From positions 496,001 through 560,000 of the forward strand of contig NZ_JASITE010000003.1 of assembly GCF_030767025.1 (NCBI RefSeq): a stretch of 64,000 nucleotides of DNA, read 5' to 3'. Every line of letters starts with the position of its first letter. Positions within the stretch are counted from its first letter, which is position 1. This document shows positions 43,134 to 51,377 of this stretch, piece after piece. The translations under genes were made by a program, and so were the position numbers. The stretch comes from Nocardia sp. CC227C (GTDB lineage Bacteria > Actinomycetota > Actinomycetes > Mycobacteriales > Mycobacteriaceae). The notes beneath the pieces were generated by a model that was not told the origin of the DNA, did not search any database, and was given only the letters and a program-made list of their open reading frames with translations.

Positions 43134-44032
43134 GCAAGTTGGTCGCATTCCTCGGACTGGGCCACATGGGTGGCCCGATGGCCGCGAACCTGGTGCGGGC
43201 CGGATACCAGGTGCTGGCCTACGATCCGGTGCCCGCCGCGCGGGAGCAGGCGCGCAGCGACGGCGCGCGAGTGTTCGACACCGCGAAACAGGCTGCCGCC
43301 GAGGCGGATTGCGTCATCACCATGCTGCCCAACGGCCGCATCGTGCTGGACGTGTACGCCGAGGTGCTGCCCGCCGCCACACCGGGCACGCTGTTCATCG
43401 ACTGCTCGACCATCGATGTCGCAGACGCCAAGGCGGCCTCGGAGCAGGCCGTGGCGGCGGGGCATCGGGCGCTCGACGCCCCGGTCTCCGGCGGCGTCGC
43501 GGGTGCCGCGGCGGGCACGCTCACCTTCATGGTGGGCGGCGAGGCGGCGGATTTCGCCGACGGACTGCCGCTGCTGGAGGTCATGGGTGGCAAGGTGGTG
43601 CACTGCGGCGGCGCGGGCGTCGGCCAGGCCGCCAAGATCTGCAACAACATGCTGCTGGGCATCTCCATGATCGGGCTGTCCGAGGCCATCGTGCTCGGCG
43701 AGAAGCTGGGGCTCACGCACGAGAAGTTCTTCGATGTGGTGTCCACCGCGTCGGGGCAGTCGTGGGCGCTCACCTCGTACTGTCCGGTGCCCGGACCCGT
43801 GCCGACCAGCCCGGCCAACAACGACTACCGGCCCGGCTTCGCCACGGCGCTGATGAACAAGGATCTGGGCCTGGCGGCCAACGCGCTCCAGGCCAATGGC
43901 GTCGACGGACAGATCGGTCTGCTCGCCGCCGCCATCTACGACCGCTTCAACCAGGACGAAGCGGGCAAGGACTTCTCGGCTATCGTCACCGATATCCGCA
44001 AGCGATCCGGAGGAGAAGACACGCGTGGTTGA
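43130..44032 (+). CDS. mmsB: 3-Hydroxyisobutyrate dehydrogenase
   Basis: The 300-residue beta-hydroxyacid dehydrogenase has [12 protein letters not shown] (residues 7-18, NAD-binding), [12 protein letters not shown][13 protein letters not shown] (lysine near 169 is catalytic) and the C-terminal helix with M-N-K-D-L-G-L-A. It oxidises 3-hydroxyisobutyrate to methylmalonate semialdehyde. Translational coupling at both ends: ATGA with the hydrolase and an eight-base overlap with the hydratase gene. Confidence 0.96.
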   Translation: MSKLVAFLGLGHMGGPMAANLVRAGYQVLAYDPVPAAREQARSDGARVFDTAKQAAAEADCVITMLPNGRIVLDVYAEVLPAATPGTLFIDCSTIDVADAKAASEQAVAAGHRALDAPVSGGVAGAAAGTLTFMVGGEAADFADGLPLLEVMGGKVVHCGGAGVGQAAKICNNMLLGISMIGLSEAIVLGEKLGLTHEKFFDVVSTASGQSWALTSYCPVPGPVPTSPANNDYRPGFATALMNKDLGLAANALQANGVDGQIGLLAAAIYDRFNQDEAGKDFSAIVTDIRKRSGGEDTRG

Positions 44033-44801
44033 TTTCGAGACGATTCTGCTGGAGCGCAAGGGGCGGGTCGCGCTCATCACGCTCAACCGGCCGAAGGCCC
44101 TCAATGCGCTGAACTCGCAGGTCCTCGCCGATATCTCCGCCGCCCTGGACCAGCTCGAGCACGATGACGAGATCGGCGCGGTCGTGCTCACCGGCTCGGA
44201 GCGGGCCTTCGCGGCGGGCGCGGATATCAAGGAGATGCAGAGCAAGTCCTATATGGACATGTTCCTCACCGACCACTTCGCGGGCTGGGACCGGCTCACC
44301 GCCTTCCGCAAGCCGATCGTCGCGGCGGTGGCGGGTTACGCCCTCGGCGGCGGCTGTGAGCTGGCCATGATGTGCGACCTGCTGATCGCCGCCGACACCG
44401 CCAAGTTCGGGCAGCCGGAGATCAAGCTGGGCGTCATCCCGGGCATGGGCGGCTCGCAGCGCCTCACCCGCGCCGTCGGCAAGGCCAAGGCCATGGACCT
44501 CATCCTCACCGGCCGCAATATGGACGCCGAGGAGGCCGAGCGGGCGGGCCTGGTCTCCCGCATCGTCCCGGCCGCCGAGCTGGTCTCCACCGCCCTCGAG
44601 GTGGCCGCGACCATCGCCTCGATGTCGCTGCCCTCGGTCATGATCGCCAAGGAGGCCGTGGACCGCTCCTTCGAGACCACCCTCGGCGAGGGACTGCGCT
44701 TCGAGCGCCGGGTGTTCCACTCGCTCTTCGCCACCGAGGACCAGAAGGAAGGGATGACCGCCTTCGTCGAGAAGCGCGCCGCGAACTTCTCCCACAAGTG
44801 A
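44025..44801 (+). CDS. Enoyl-CoA hydratase
   Basis: The 258-residue hydratase has [15 protein letters not shown], the oxyanion hole [10 protein letters not shown] and [11 protein letters not shown] (catalytic Glu near 114) and the second G[11 protein letters not shown] (Glu in Q-P-E-I-K-L-G). It can hydrate methacrylyl-CoA to 3-hydroxyisobutyryl-CoA. The GTG start lies inside the mmsB 3' end, with AGGAGA about seven bases upstream. It ends the operon, 28 bases before a strong terminator. Confidence 0.95.
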   Translation: MVDFETILLERKGRVALITLNRPKALNALNSQVLADISAALDQLEHDDEIGAVVLTGSERAFAAGADIKEMQSKSYMDMFLTDHFAGWDRLTAFRKPIVAAVAGYALGGGCELAMMCDLLIAADTAKFGQPEIKLGVIPGMGGSQRLTRAVGKAKAMDLILTGRNMDAEEAERAGLVSRIVPAAELVSTALEVAATIASMSLPSVMIAKEAVDRSFETTLGEGLRFERRVFHSLFATEDQKEGMTAFVEKRAANFSHK

Positions 44802-44829
44802 GCGGAGCGCCTCCGGCTCGACTCGACAG

Positions 44830-44864
44830 CCTGTGTCCCGCCGTGAATCACGGCGGGACACAGG
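44830..44864 (+). terminator. 16-bp perfect terminator of the valine operon
   Basis: Arms 44830-44845 and 44849-44864 pair perfectly around a three-base loop. A second hairpin (CCCCGACA/TGTCGGGG) follows at 44880-44896, just beyond the stop of the convergent Hsp70-like gene. Confidence 0.85.
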
Positions 44865-44905
44865 CGTATCCGGCGCAGCCCCCGACAGTGTCGGGGCGGG
44901 GGCGC

Positions 44906-45955
44906 TCAGCCGCCGGGTTTGGGTGGGCCGATCATTTCGACCGGACTCGCGGGGGTGCCGCCCTCGTGATGGCCGCGGTCCATCATGAGCACGCCCGCGA
45001 TGGTGCCGCCCAGGGTGGCGGTGACCGCGACGGCCGCGAGCAGTTTGCGCCGGGAGACCGGCTCCTCGGTACCGCGCATAGCGGCGGCCATCGGGGCGAA
45101 CCGGACACTGCGCACCCGGCGCGCGGAGGGGCGTTCGGCGGCGAGCAGCACCGCGCCGCGGGCGGAGACGAATTCCGGCTCCGGATCGTAGATGAGCGGT
45201 ATGTCCAGCTGTTGCTGGAGTTCGTCGCGAATGCTCAGCGTCCGGGTGCAGCCGCCGAGCAGCGCCACTGCGGTGGGGTGCACCCCGGTCTCGGCGATCA
45301 TCTGCCGGACGAACGACGCCGAATGGTGGATCCCGGCCTCCACCAGGTCGGCGAAATCGCTGCGGGTGATCACCGCCCGATGCCCGGAGATGGGATCGCA
45401 CACCGTCACCACCCGCTCGGTGTCCAGCGCCTCCTTGTAGCGGCGGCTGGACGGCAGATCCACCCCCACCCCGTTGCGGGCAAGCAGCCAGCGCAGCAGC
45501 GCGTCGTGCCCGTCACCGCCGAGTACCGTGCTGCGCTTGCTCGCCAGGATGGCGTCGGCGCGGCAGTCGATCTGGGTCACCGTCAGCCCGGACGCGCCCA
45601 GGTCGTAGAGCAGCACCGACCCTTCGGCGGGTAGTCGGCCGGTGAAACGCAGATAGCGCAGCTGGGCGACCGGTTCGTCGATCACGGTCAGGCGATTGCG
45701 CCCGGCCGTGGCGCGCACCGCCTCCGCCGCCGTGGAGCTGCGGCAGGTGGCGGCGATGCCGGTGATGAACTCGTCGCGGCGCACGGCCGACTGGCGCATG
45801 AGGCGAATCGCCTCGAAAACCGACTCCTCCAGCGCGCCGCCGACCCGGCGCGGCACGTGCACCCGGTCGATCGGGGGCAGATGCGGCTGGTCGGAATGGG
45901 TCAGCATCGCCCGTGCGCCCGAAGCGCCCGCCGATACCCCGAGGACCAGCACCAT
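44906..45955 (-). CDS. Membrane-anchored Hsp70/actin-fold protein
   Basis: The 349-residue protein has an actin/Hsp70 ATPase fold. Phosphate-1-like V-L-G-V-S-A-G-A-S-G (residues 4-13), phosphate-2-like L-Y-D-L-G-A-S-G-L-T-V-T-Q-I (about 115) and the adenosine-type V-A-L-L-G-G-C-T-R-T (about 235) are visible. A basic stretch R-R-K-L-L precedes one transmembrane helix near 311-331 and a short Pro/Gly-rich outer tail. It lacks the Hsp70 substrate domain, so it is not a chaperone. Possible roles are sensing or cell-envelope scaffolding. It is followed upstream by the MarR gene on the same strand. Confidence 0.75.
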   Translation of the reverse strand: MVLVLGVSAGASGARAMLTHSDQPHLPPIDRVHVPRRVGGALEESVFEAIRLMRQSAVRRDEFITGIAATCRSSTAAEAVRATAGRNRLTVIDEPVAQLRYLRFTGRLPAEGSVLLYDLGASGLTVTQIDCRADAILASKRSTVLGGDGHDALLRWLLARNGVGVDLPSSRRYKEALDTERVVTVCDPISGHRAVITRSDFADLVEAGIHHSASFVRQMIAETGVHPTAVALLGGCTRTLSIRDELQQQLDIPLIYDPEPEFVSARGAVLLAAERPSARRVRSVRFAPMAAAMRGTEEPVSRRKLLAAVAVTATLGGTIAGVLMMDRGHHEGGTPASPVEMIGPPKPGG

Positions 45956-46030
45956 GGCTCAATGGTGAACCTTTTGCGGCCCGATGCCAAGACAATGCGG
46001 CAGGAAAGTGGCTATCAGGATGCTGGAAGG

Positions 46031-46573
46031 TTACCGGCTGGCCCATCTCGTCGGCGTGTCGCCCGCGTCGAAGTCCCCGGCGGCGCGTCGGAATTCTGCC
46101 AGCAAATCCAGCAGCTGCCGCAAACGTTCCGGCGACAGTCCCGGTCGGGAAAACACCTCCCGGTTCAGCGCGGCGGTCGCCTCGGCCACCAGTTGCCTTC
46201 CGGCATCGGTGATCTCGATCAGGGTCGCCCGCCGGTCGCTGGGATGTGGCACCCGTTTCACCAGGTGGGCCGCCTCCAGCCGGTCGACGGTATTGGTCAC
46301 CGACGTCGGATGCACCTGGAGCCGGGCGCTGGCCACCGCCATGGGCAGCGCACCCGTCTTGCTGAAACTCAGCAGCATGAGCAGTTCGTAACGGGAAAAG
46401 GTCAGGCCAGAGGGCTTCAGAGCCTCGTCCACCCTGGCCATGACGATCTGCTGCGCCCGCACCAGCGACGTCACCGCCGCCATGCCGTCCGCGACGTCAC
46501 CCCATCCGTGCTCGGCCCACTGGCGATGCGCCTCCTCGATGGGGTCGAGCGGCAGGGGACGTGGCCGAGACAT
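46031..46573 (-). CDS. MarR family regulator
   Basis: The 180-residue MarR has L-T-F-S-R-Y-E-L-L-M-L-L, L-Q-V-H-P-T-S-V-T-N-T-V-D-R-L-E (recognition helix) and the wing V-P-H-P-S-D-R-R-A-T-L-I-E. It lies between the Hsp70-like gene (75-base gap) and the divergent iron ABC operon. The target is not clear: the ABC operon has its own iron box, and no clean dyad for MarR is seen. Confidence 0.93.
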   Translation of the reverse strand: MSRPRPLPLDPIEEAHRQWAEHGWGDVADGMAAVTSLVRAQQIVMARVDEALKPSGLTFSRYELLMLLSFSKTGALPMAVASARLQVHPTSVTNTVDRLEAAHLVKRVPHPSDRRATLIEITDAGRQLVAEATAALNREVFSRPGLSPERLRQLLDLLAEFRRAAGDFDAGDTPTRWASR

Positions 46574-46704
46574 GCACCGATCATCGCACGGGCGTCGGTT
46601 GTCAGCTCGATTCCGGCCCCCGCGGACAACCGCGGGGGCCGCGACGCTGTCCGGACTCGCCGCGTAGTCGGGGGTGCCTGTTGCCGCGCGCCGTGAGAGG
46701 CTAG

Positions 46705-46723
46705 GTTGGTTAGCCAAACCTCA
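46705..46723. promoter_or_regulatory. IdeR/DtxR-like iron box
   Basis: The 19-mer matches the IdeR/DtxR consensus TTAGGTTAGSCTAACCTAA at about 15 of 19 positions. It lies 25 bases before the start of the iron ABC operon. Iron-loaded repressor would shut the importer off. Confidence 0.75.
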
Positions 46724-46747
46724 GGTCAGAGGTGTGAAAGGACAGTC

Positions 46748-47767
46748 ATGACGGCAGGCCGATGGAAACTGTTATCCGCTGCTCTCGCGGCACTCGCGCT
46801 CGTCGCGGCCTCGGGCTGCTCGAACTCGTCCGAGGACGACAACGAGATTCTGGTCTACAACGCCCAGCACGAAGCGCTCACCAAGGAGTGGGCCGAGGCG
46901 TTCACCGCGGAGACCGGCATCAAGGTGACCCTGCGCCAGGGCGGTGACACCGATCTGGGCAATCAGCTCGTCGCCGAGGGCGCCGCCTCACCCGCGGACG
47001 TCTTCCTCACCGAGAACTCCCCGGCCATGGCCCTGGTCGAGAACGCCGGACTCTTCGCCGATCTCGACGCCGAGACCCTCGACGCCGTACCCGCGCCCTA
47101 CCGGCCCTCCACCGGCAAGTGGACCGGAGTCGCCGCCCGCGCCACGGTCTTCGTCTACGACACCGGCAAGCTGTCCGCCGACCAGCTGCCCGCCTCCCTG
47201 CTGGATCTCCAGCAGCCGCAGTGGAAGGGCCGCTGGAGCGCGGGCGTATCCGGCGCGGACTTCCAGGCCATCGTGGCCGGCCTGCTGGAACTGAAGGGCG
47301 AGGACGCCACGCGCGCCTGGCTGCGGGGGATGAAGGAGAACGCGATTCCGTCGCAGAACAATGTGGTCACCATGAAGGGCGTCAATGCCGGGCAGTTCGA
47401 CGGCGGCGTCATCTATCACTACTACTGGTACCGCGACCAGGCCAAGACCAAGGAGAACAGCGGCAATACCGCGCTGCACTACTTCAAGAACCAGGATCCG
47501 GGCGCGTTCGTCTCCATTTCCGGTGGCGGCGTGCTGAAGTCGAGCGACAAGCAGGAGCAGGCGCAGCGCTTCGTCCGGTTCATCGTCTCCCGTGCCGGAC
47601 AGGAGGTGCTGCGCGACGGCGCTTCCCTGAACTACCCGGTCGCCAGCGAGGTGGCCGCCAATCCCGCACTGCCGCCACTGGATTCGCTCCAGGCCCCGGC
47701 GATCGATCCGAGCCGGCTGAACGCGAAGAAGGTCACCGAGCTGATGACCGAGGCCGGTCTGCTCTAG
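46748..47767 (+). CDS. Iron(III) ABC transporter substrate-binding lipoprotein
   Basis: The 339-residue protein has a lipoprotein signal with lipobox V-A-A-S-G-C (cysteine near 24), then Q-G-G-D-T-D-L-G-N-Q, the periplasmic ferric-binding family fold (FbpA/SfuA type) with Y-H-Y-Y-W-Y (tyrosine cluster, the usual Fe3+ ligands, about residues 224-229). It binds ferric iron outside the membrane and delivers it to the permease. It starts at the ATG 25 bases after the iron box, and the stop is followed by the permease start after two bases. Confidence 0.92.
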   Translation: MTAGRWKLLSAALAALALVAASGCSNSSEDDNEILVYNAQHEALTKEWAEAFTAETGIKVTLRQGGDTDLGNQLVAEGAASPADVFLTENSPAMALVENAGLFADLDAETLDAVPAPYRPSTGKWTGVAARATVFVYDTGKLSADQLPASLLDLQQPQWKGRWSAGVSGADFQAIVAGLLELKGEDATRAWLRGMKENAIPSQNNVVTMKGVNAGQFDGGVIYHYYWYRDQAKTKENSGNTALHYFKNQDPGAFVSISGGGVLKSSDKQEQAQRFVRFIVSRAGQEVLRDGASLNYPVASEVAANPALPPLDSLQAPAIDPSRLNAKKVTELMTEAGLL

Positions 47768-47769
47768 AC

Positions 47770-49329
47770 ATGGCCGTCCGGATCGCGGTAGCCAACCGGC
47801 CGGGGCGCGGCTCCCGTCCCGGCCCGTTCGTCACGGGCGTCGCGCTGCTGCTGGTGGCGGCGACCTTCGTGCCGCTCGGCTACATCGTCTACACCCTGTT
47901 CGACACCGGACTGCACGAGACGGCCCGGCTCATCTTCCGGGACCGGGTCGGCGAACTGCTGCGCAACACGGTGAGCCTGGTGCTGCTCACCGTGCCGATC
48001 TGCGTGGTGCTGGGTGTCGGCCTGGCCTGGATCCTGGAGCGCACCGACGTCCCGGGGGCCGCCTGGTGGGGGCCGGTGTTCGCCGCGCCGCTGGCGGTGC
48101 CGGCCTTCGTGAACAGCTACGGCTGGGTGAGCGTGTTCCCGGGGCTGCACGGGCTCGGGGCGGGCGTGCTGATCGCCACCCTGTCGTACTTCCCGCTGGT
48201 GTACCTCCCGGCCGCCGCGACATTGCGGCGACTCGATCCGGCCGTGGAGGAGTCGGCGCGGGCGCTCGGTTCCGGGCCGGTGGCGGTCTTCGTCCGCATC
48301 GTGCTGCCGCAGTTGCGCCTGGCGGTTCTGGGCGGCGGCCTGCTCATCGCCTTGCATCTGCTCGCCGAGTACGGCGCGTTCGCCATGGTGCGGTTCGCCA
48401 CCTTCACCACGGCCATCTTCGAGCAGTACCAGTCCAGTTTCGCCGGGCCCGCCGCGAGCGGCCTGGCCAGCGTGCTGGTGGTGTGCTGTCTGGTGCTGCT
48501 GGCGGGTGAGGCGACGGCCCGGGGGCAGGCTCGCTACGCCCGCATCGGCAGCGGTGCGCCGCGGGCCGCGCGGCGGGTCCGGTTGGGCGGCACCGCGATT
48601 CCGGTGCTCGCGGTACTGGCCGCGGCCGCGGTCGCCGCGCTCGGGGTGCCGCTGTGGACCATCACGCGCTGGCTCGGCAAGGGCGGTGCGGCCGTGTGGG
48701 ATTGGGCCGGTATCGGCGAATCCTTGGGGCAGACGCTCGGTTTGGCGGTCGCCGCCGCCGTGATCACCACGCTGTGCGCCTTCCCGGTGGCCTGGATCGC
48801 GGTGCGCTCGGACACCGTGTTCGCGCGGCTGATCGAGGGGGCCAACTACATCACCGGTTCACTGCCGGGCATCGTCATCGCCCTGGCCATGGTGACCGTG
48901 ACCATTCGCTGGCTGCCCGGCGTCTACCAGACCACCGCCATGGTGCTGGCCGCCTACACCCTGATGTTCCTGCCGCGCGCCCTGGTGAGCGTGCGCGCCG
49001 GACTCGCCCAGGTGCCGGTGGGGCTGGAGGAGGTCTCGCGGGCACTGGGCAAGTCCGCTCCCGCCACCTTCCTCCGCGTCACCCTGCGGCTCACCGCCCC
49101 CGCCGCCGCCACCTCGGCGGCTCTGGTGTTCGTGGCCGTCGCCACCGAGTTGACCGCCACCCTGCTGCTGGCCCCCATCGGCACCCGGACGCTGGCCATG
49201 CGGTTCTGGTCGCTGTCGAGCGAGCTCGACTACGCGGCCGCCGCGCCGTACGCGCTGATCATGATCCTGGTGTCGGTGCCGGTCACCTATCTGCTGTTCA
49301 CCCAATCAAGGAAGGCGGCCGGTGTATGA
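47770..49329 (+). CDS. Iron(III) ABC transporter permease
   Basis: The 519-residue fused permease has two six-helix BPD-transp domains. Each carries an E-A-A-like loop (E-E-S-A-R-A-L-G-S-G-P near 165, E-E-V-S-R-A-L-G-K-S-A near 422), the contact sites for the ATPase. This two-domain layout is that of SfuB/FbpB iron importers. Two bases separate it from the substrate-binding gene, and its stop overlaps the ATPase start by four bases. Confidence 0.93.
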   Translation: MAVRIAVANRPGRGSRPGPFVTGVALLLVAATFVPLGYIVYTLFDTGLHETARLIFRDRVGELLRNTVSLVLLTVPICVVLGVGLAWILERTDVPGAAWWGPVFAAPLAVPAFVNSYGWVSVFPGLHGLGAGVLIATLSYFPLVYLPAAATLRRLDPAVEESARALGSGPVAVFVRIVLPQLRLAVLGGGLLIALHLLAEYGAFAMVRFATFTTAIFEQYQSSFAGPAASGLASVLVVCCLVLLAGEATARGQARYARIGSGAPRAARRVRLGGTAIPVLAVLAAAAVAALGVPLWTITRWLGKGGAAVWDWAGIGESLGQTLGLAVAAAVITTLCAFPVAWIAVRSDTVFARLIEGANYITGSLPGIVIALAMVTVTIRWLPGVYQTTAMVLAAYTLMFLPRALVSVRAGLAQVPVGLEEVSRALGKSAPATFLRVTLRLTAPAAATSAALVFVAVATELTATLLLAPIGTRTLAMRFWSLSSELDYAAAAPYALIMILVSVPVTYLLFTQSRKAAGV

Positions 49330-50414
49330 GTCGTCTTGTCGTATCCCAGGTCTCGAAGACCTTCGGCCACACCCGGGTGCTCGACGCCATCACCCTCGAC
49401 GTCGCGGACGGCAGCGCCACCGCGGTGGTGGGCGCTTCCGGCTGCGGGAAGACGACTCTGCTGCGGGTGATCGCCGGATTCGAGTCACCCGATGCGGGCA
49501 CCGTCTCGGTCGGATCGGAAACCGTTGTGCGCGATGGCTTCTCGATTCCGCCCCAGCGTCGCAATATCGGCTATGTGGCCCAGGACGGCGCGCTGTTCCC
49601 GCATCTGACGGTCGGCCAGAACATCGCCTACGGGCTCAACGGCGGGCTGTCCGGCCGTCGCCGCCGCCGCGACCGGGTCGTCGAACTCCTCGACATGGTG
49701 TCGCTGGGCTCCGCCTATGCCGACCGCCGCCCGCACGAGCTCTCCGGCGGTCAGCAGCAGCGGGTGGCGCTGGCGCGGGCACTGGCCCGCAAACCCGCCG
49801 TCATGCTGCTCGACGAACCGTTCAGTGCCCTTGACACCGGACTGCGTGCCACCACCCGGCAGGCGGTCGCCGACACCCTGCGGGCCGCGGGCATGACCAG
49901 CATTCTGGTCACCCACGACCAGGAGGAAGCGCTGTCGTTCGCCGATCAGGTGGCGGTCATGCGCGCCGGACGGTTCACCCAGGTGGGCTCGCCGGAACAG
50001 GTGTACGCCGCGCCCGCCGACCTGTTCACCGCGCGCTTCCTCGGCGACTGCGTGCTGCTCGACGGCACGGTCGAATCCGGTGTCGCCCGGTGCGCCCTCG
50101 GCCGCGTACCCGTGCGCTCGGACGCGCCCAGCGGTGCGGTCATCGTGATGACACGGCCGGAACAGCTGGTGGCGCAGGTGGTGGCGGACGGTGAAGCGGG
50201 CACCGGGACGGTGCGCGCGGTGGAATTCCGCGGCGCGGACGTCATGCTCACCATCGCCCTGGACGGTGCGGCCGCGCCCATCCGGGTGCGCCGGATCAGT
50301 GTCGGCGCTCCGGTGGTGGGGGAGCGGGTGCGGCTCGAAGTGCTCGGCACGGCAGTCGCTTTCGACGCCGAACCGGATGCCGCCACCGCGACGATGCCAG
50401 CTACCGCCGCGTAA
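49326..50414 (+). CDS. Iron(III) ABC transporter ATP-binding protein
   Basis: The 362-residue ATPase has Walker A G-A-S-G-C-G-K-T-T (about residues 36-44), Q-D-G (Q-loop), signature L-S-G-G-Q-Q-Q-R (about 139-146), Walker B V-M-L-L-D-E-P-F-S and the H-loop T-H-D. A TOBE-type C-terminal domain follows, as in FbpC/PotA proteins. It energises the ferric importer. Translation is coupled to the permease by an ATGA overlap. Confidence 0.95.
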   Translation: MSRLVVSQVSKTFGHTRVLDAITLDVADGSATAVVGASGCGKTTLLRVIAGFESPDAGTVSVGSETVVRDGFSIPPQRRNIGYVAQDGALFPHLTVGQNIAYGLNGGLSGRRRRRDRVVELLDMVSLGSAYADRRPHELSGGQQQRVALARALARKPAVMLLDEPFSALDTGLRATTRQAVADTLRAAGMTSILVTHDQEEALSFADQVAVMRAGRFTQVGSPEQVYAAPADLFTARFLGDCVLLDGTVESGVARCALGRVPVRSDAPSGAVIVMTRPEQLVAQVVADGEAGTGTVRAVEFRGADVMLTIALDGAAAPIRVRRISVGAPVVGERVRLEVLGTAVAFDAEPDAATATMPATAA

Positions 50415-50523
50415 TCCGAGCGGCCGCGGCGAAATTTGTGACCGGTGCCGCCGCGCCCCCTATATTGACGCGAGAACAGCGGGACCCGCCGATGCGGTCC
50501 CGCGCTCGCACGAGGGAGATCCA

Positions 50524-50877
50524 TTGCGCACCACGCTGATCGTCACCGCCGCGGCCGCGCTGGCCATGGTTCCGGTATCGGCCGCCGCCGAAGGCCCCGG
50601 CGACAACCCGCTGCGGGTGAGCGCCGTGCACGCCGCCGATCGGTTCCCGGTCGAGGGCGTCACCGCGGATGTGAGCGACTGCCTGGGCGGTCCGGTGCTC
50701 GCGACCGTCACCACCGGTGCGGACGGCGCCGCGAGCTTCGGTGTCGCTCCCGGCTGCTACCGGGTGCAGCTCACCTCGACGCCCGCCGGGTGCACGCTCG
50801 ACGGTGAGCCCGCCGTGCAGCTCGCGGTGATCCCGGGCATGGTGCAGACCGCGGACTACCGCTTCCGCTGCGCCTGA
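50524..50877 (+). CDS. Small secreted cysteine-containing protein
   Basis: The 117-residue protein has a Sec signal (hydrophobic I-V-T-A-A-A-A-L-A-M-V-P-V-S-A-A-A, cleavage near 22) and a mature domain of about 95 residues that reads as all beta, with four cysteines (C-L-G-G, G-C-Y, G-C-T-L, R-C-A). The spacing suggests two disulfides and a transthyretin/prealbumin-like sandwich (D-G-A-A-S-F-G-V-A-P-G-C-Y-R-V). The start is TTG at 50524 with GAGGGAG six bases upstream. Function is unknown. It is about 110 bases after the iron ATPase and probably separate. Confidence 0.7.
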   Translation: MRTTLIVTAAAALAMVPVSAAAEGPGDNPLRVSAVHAADRFPVEGVTADVSDCLGGPVLATVTTGADGAASFGVAPGCYRVQLTSTPAGCTLDGEPAVQLAVIPGMVQTADYRFRCA

Positions 50878-51017
50878 TCGCGTGAACGCGGGTTCGGCCG
50901 GAACGCTCCGGCCGGATTCGGGTCCGAGCGCTCGGCTGTGCCCGTCTGCCCCCGGGCACAGTCCGCGCGTGGGATGTCGCCCACGTCGCGGTGTCCTTCG
51001 TGCGGACCGGCCGCGCG

Positions 51018-51131
51018 CTACTGGATGACCGCGCAGCCGCCCCCGGAGGACAGCGTGCACAGCATGGTGGAGATGGCGCGCAGCAGCGCCTCGAGCGGAT
51101 TGCTGGGTACGGAAACCGGCGAAACCGTCAT
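51018..51131 (-). CDS. Candidate 37-residue small ORF
   Basis: The frame reads M-T-V-S-P-V-S-V-P-S-N-P-L-E, then A-L-L-R-A-I-S-T-M, ending C-T-L-S-S-G-G-G-C-A-V-I-Q. AAAGG lies about ten bases upstream of the ATG, and the gene lies in a 500-base gap between an outward-facing secreted protein and a divergent membrane protein. A Cys/Ser/Thr-rich tail after a helical leader recalls modified-peptide precursors, but no modification enzyme is nearby. It could be a small secreted or membrane-associated peptide. It could also be chance. Confidence 0.35.
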   Translation of the reverse strand: MTVSPVSVPSNPLEALLRAISTMLCTLSSGGGCAVIQ

Positions 51132-51377
51132 GGTGTCGGACCTTTCTGTCGTGGTGACAGGTCACGATTCGTGACCATGGGCTAGACCGCTCGGCACCAC
51201 CGTCTTGTTACCAACGTGTGGTCGACGCGTGCGTGAATCGTGGCTGACCCCGCCGGTAAACTCGACGACGGGCAACATCACGGCAACGGGCCCGGTACAC
51301 GGTTCCTGACAGCCCCGGCGACACCCGCTGTCCGTCGCGCGAGAGGCGTTCGCACCACCGATCGGGTAGGTGACGAG
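51132..51377. other. Intergenic region before the membrane protein
   Basis: No convincing gene or hairpin. A possible promoter pair for either divergent gene could not be fixed. A plus-strand frame from 51240 is open but low in coding character, so the 51378 start is preferred. Confidence 0.3.

Noticed and set aside
51018-51131. Lanthipeptide or other RiPP precursor assignment for the 37-residue frame
   Set aside because: No modification enzyme, protease or exporter is adjacent, so I list it only as a candidate small ORF.
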